A stretch of DNA of 7,238 nt, taken from an uncultured Catenibacterium sp. GTDB taxonomy: Bacteria > Bacillota_I > Bacilli_A > Erysipelotrichales > Coprobacillaceae. This document shows positions 5,781 through 7,238 of this stretch, piece after piece; the first letter of the stretch is position 1; each line of letters starts with the position of its first letter. A program made the translations under genes and the position numbers. The stretch lies in NCBI GenBank assembly GCA_900764725.1, contig CAAFPB010000270.1:1-7238 (forward strand), read 5' to 3'. The notes under the pieces are model-generated. The model saw only the letters and a program-made list of their open reading frames with translations, did not search any database and was not told the DNA's origin.

Positions 5781-6890
5781 CTACTGTTCTAATATAGATG
5801 TCTTTGCATCTTCACCTTTTTGTTTAATAATCACAGCCATCAATTCATCCTGTGAATACACAAGAACCTTAATATTAAAGTCCTGTGTGAATTTACTATT
5901 AATGTTATCAGCAATCACTGAAGTCAGATATAGTAATTCTGTATATGTCTTGATATTCAAGTGTGCTGTGATTTTCATTGTCTGGATTGTATCATCGATA
6001 TAGTTGGCCTGCCCAACTAAACCAGCAGCTTCTGTAGAAGCCTTCTTCAAGTTAGACTTGATAGTCGCAAATTCTGATGCAGTGGCTGGATCTAATTTAG
6101 TAGCACGACTACTAGTAAAGTATACATTTTCATGATTAACTTTCTTTAATGTACCTGTACTGCCACCTTCACAGAATGCTTCATAAATATAATTACCATT
6201 TGTTTCAGATATTTCATTATTATTAGCACGATAAATACCAATCATAACTGGAACATCTGCAAGCTTTTTTTTCTTTGAACGGATATACTTATATGTTTTC
6301 TTAACACACTGCTGTGCATAGCTTCTTAACTTCTCATCACTTAAAGTGACTGCAGGAGAAGAAAGCTTACCATCAATCTGTTCCTTAGGATCAAGAATAA
6401 TAGCTATACTAATACCCTTTAAGGCATAACTAGAACCACTCTTCTTATAATAATCCTGCTCAGTAATATTAGACACAAGTACAGGGCTTTGTAAGCCTTC
6501 ATATGTCTTACCACTTTCTATCTGTAATGTATCAGGATATTTCTTATCTTCTTCTTTTGTTCCTGCAGAGTCTCTTTTTAAGAGATTATTGTAATCAGTT
6601 GGTGTAAGCTGTAAGCCTTCTGATAAATAATAATCATTGGTAGAGAAGTGTTTTGTAGAAAGAATCTGTAATCCTGAACCAATAGTAACTAAGTCCTTTG
6701 TATTACTGAAGTTTAAATAGAACTTCTCACTATTTTTAGAACGACCATTGTTGATCATGTTGTAGTAGTTACCATCAAATGTCTTTGCTGATGATTCTTT
6801 TGTACTATTTGATGTTTTTACAGTTTTGCTGGAGCATCCTGTCGCAAAAATAAGCATGATGCTAACAAGAGCTTTTAATAATTTATTCAT
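5781..6890 (-). CDS. camS: CamS-family sex-pheromone-type lipoprotein
   Basis: This is a predicted membrane-anchored lipoprotein of 369 residues. Residues 1-18 form a lipoprotein signal peptide (positive NK..K, hydrophobic core ALVSIMLIFA), with lipidation Cys19 in ATGC followed by a Ser/Lys/Thr-rich linker to about residue 40. The remainder (about 40-369) is a soluble outside domain without obvious catalytic motifs. I assign it to the CamS family from its size, lipobox and place: in Staphylococcus aureus, camS lies directly before gatCAB. CamS of staphylococci is known as the precursor whose signal peptide yields a cAM373-like conjugation pheromone; the role of the mature protein is unclear. 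An in-frame TAG three codons before the ATG rules out an upstream extension. No good Shine-Dalgarno is seen before the start, unlike most of its neighbours. The family call rests partly on context. Confidence 0.75.
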   Translation of the reverse strand: MNKLLKALVSIMLIFATGCSSKTVKTSNSTKESSAKTFDGNYYNMINNGRSKNSEKFYLNFSNTKDLVTIGSGLQILSTKHFSTNDYYLSEGLQLTPTDYNNLLKRDSAGTKEEDKKYPDTLQIESGKTYEGLQSPVLVSNITEQDYYKKSGSSYALKGISIAIILDPKEQIDGKLSSPAVTLSDEKLRSYAQQCVKKTYKYIRSKKKKLADVPVMIGIYRANNNEISETNGNYIYEAFCEGGSTGTLKKVNHENVYFTSSRATKLDPATASEFATIKSNLKKASTEAAGLVGQANYIDDTIQTMKITAHLNIKTYTELLYLTSVIADNINSKFTQDFNIKVLVYSQDELMAVIIKQKGEDAKTSILEQ

Positions 6891-7086
6891 AGTCCGCTAG
6901 CCTGCCACTCAAAATGTGATTAAATATACTCACATCGAGATAATGTAAGTTCTCACGAACATTACTTACTATGTCATCGTATATGCTTTTGATTGACCGA
7001 AATCATATCTACTCACAAGTTCTTGTACACTCCATAGTCGTAAATTCCCGAAATAGCCTTCGGTACATACCTACGTTTGCATTTAT
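6891..7086 (-). ncRNA. Candidate TnpB guide RNA (omega/reRNA) and element right end
   Basis: These 196 bases lie between the TnpB stop codon and camS, on the same strand. They contain several short stems: CCGAA/TTCGG (7048-7063), ACAA/TTGT (7015-7026), ATATG/CATAT (6981-7008), a possible long-range CATAGT/ACTATG pairing (7033-7038 with 6968-6973), and a terminal hairpin with two alternative pairings, TAATG/CATTA or GTAAG/CTTAC, around TTC-TCAC-GAA (6941-6969). TnpB guide RNAs normally come from exactly this position, the 3' end of tnpB through the right end. The exact right end is not clear; it would fall between about 6940 and 6905. No rho-independent terminator is seen. A TATATT (6923-6928) could be a -10 for camS, but no convincing -35 accompanies it. 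The RNA assignment is inferred from position and structure only. Confidence 0.4.
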
Positions 7087-7238
7087 TTATGCAACTTCGT
7101 AAGTGGTAGCATCTCTCAGATTAAGTGCAGCATTGAAATCTCTGTCTTCGATATAGCCACAGTCACATCTGAAAAGTCTATCTGAAAGCTTTAAATCTTT
7201 TTTAATATTCTTACAACAATGACATGTTTTAGATGATG
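7087..7238 (-). CDS. tnpB: TnpB (IS200/IS605-type RNA-guided nuclease), C-terminal part, cut by window edge
   Basis: The minus-strand frame entering at 7236 reads 49 residues to a TAA at 7087-7089. Visible are the zinc-finger cysteines (TCHCCK: C5 and C8; RCDCG: C24 and C26 of the visible segment), separated by KKDLKLSDRLF, and then IEDRDFNAALNL, the conserved RuvC-III motif with its acidic residues intact. This is the classic TnpB/OrfB C-terminus. TnpB is a guide-RNA-directed DNA nuclease that helps the transposon persist after its TnpA transposase excises it. The second Cys pair is CxC rather than CxxC, a variant I believe is common in Firmicutes. The gene runs off the right edge, so whether the other catalytic residues or a tnpA exist cannot be judged. 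It is transcribed toward camS. Confidence 0.9.
   Translation of the reverse strand, partial: SSKTCHCCKNIKKDLKLSDRLFRCDCGYIEDRDFNAALNLRDATTYEVA

Noticed and set aside
5773..6003. Plus-strand frame of 76 codons opposite the camS 3' end
   Set aside because: It is antisense to camS and the composition follows from the opposite strand.
6923..6958. Sigma-A promoter for camS (TATATT with TTACAT upstream)
   Set aside because: The spacing is only 14 bases and other -35 choices match poorly, so it is not listed as a feature.
6891..7086. T-box or other riboswitch in front of the amidotransferase operon
   Set aside because: I found no T-box consensus, no specifier-loop layout and no terminator/antiterminator pair; the structures fit an element end better.
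7087..7238. Idea that the TnpB is a nuclease-dead, domesticated regulator (TldR-like)
   Set aside because: The visible RuvC-III motif keeps its Asp residues, and the rest of the protein is outside the window, so inactivation cannot be supported.

Overview
The window reads as chromosomal DNA of a low-GC Bacillota (Firmicutes). The evidence is A/T-rich coding sequence, strong GGAGG ribosome-binding sites, lipoprotein-type export, and a camS-gatC-gatA-gatB order like that of staphylococci and other Bacilli. The GatA and GatB protein texture (GSDTGDSIRKPA in GatA, LIDYNRAGIPLIEIV in GatB) resembles Erysipelotrichia or Mollicute-like lineages more than Bacillus. That finer placement is from memory and is an inference.

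Every confident gene lies on the minus strand, so the story runs from right to left. At the right edge (7087-7238) is the C-terminal 49 codons of a TnpB (IS200/IS605-type RNA-guided nuclease), with a zinc-finger Cys pattern and the DRDxNAA RuvC motif. The next 196 bases contain several short inverted repeats. They are the expected place for the TnpB guide RNA (omega/reRNA) scaffold and the element's right end, and they lead without a visible terminator into camS. Then follow camS (lipoprotein), gatC, gatA and gatB (tRNA-dependent amidotransferase), packed with gaps of 10, -1 and 2 bases. After 45 bases comes a single-pass membrane protein gene of unknown function that starts with GTG. A strong hairpin terminator separates it from rlmD (23S rRNA m5U methyltransferase). 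rlmD is followed, 1 base later, by a small Cys-containing protein gene. A rho-independent terminator at 227-252 closes the unit.

The left edge (about 28-226) has no gene. It carries a perfect 9-bp hairpin plus a GTAGTTCAC end on the minus strand, which I recognise as the right end and guide-RNA tail of an IS200/IS605-family element, without an accompanying tnpB in the window. A truncated + strand terminator hairpin occupies bases 1-22.

Functionally, GatCAB makes Gln-tRNA(Gln) and/or Asn-tRNA(Asn) by transamidation and RlmD modifies 23S rRNA, so the unit is translation housekeeping with a lipoprotein and two uncharacterised small proteins attached. The most interesting content is at the edges. 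Two apparently different IS200/IS605-type ends, both on the minus strand, bracket this housekeeping cluster, and the right-hand one sits directly upstream of camS, where its guide segment would read into the camS leader. I see no defence system, CRISPR array, tRNA or rRNA.
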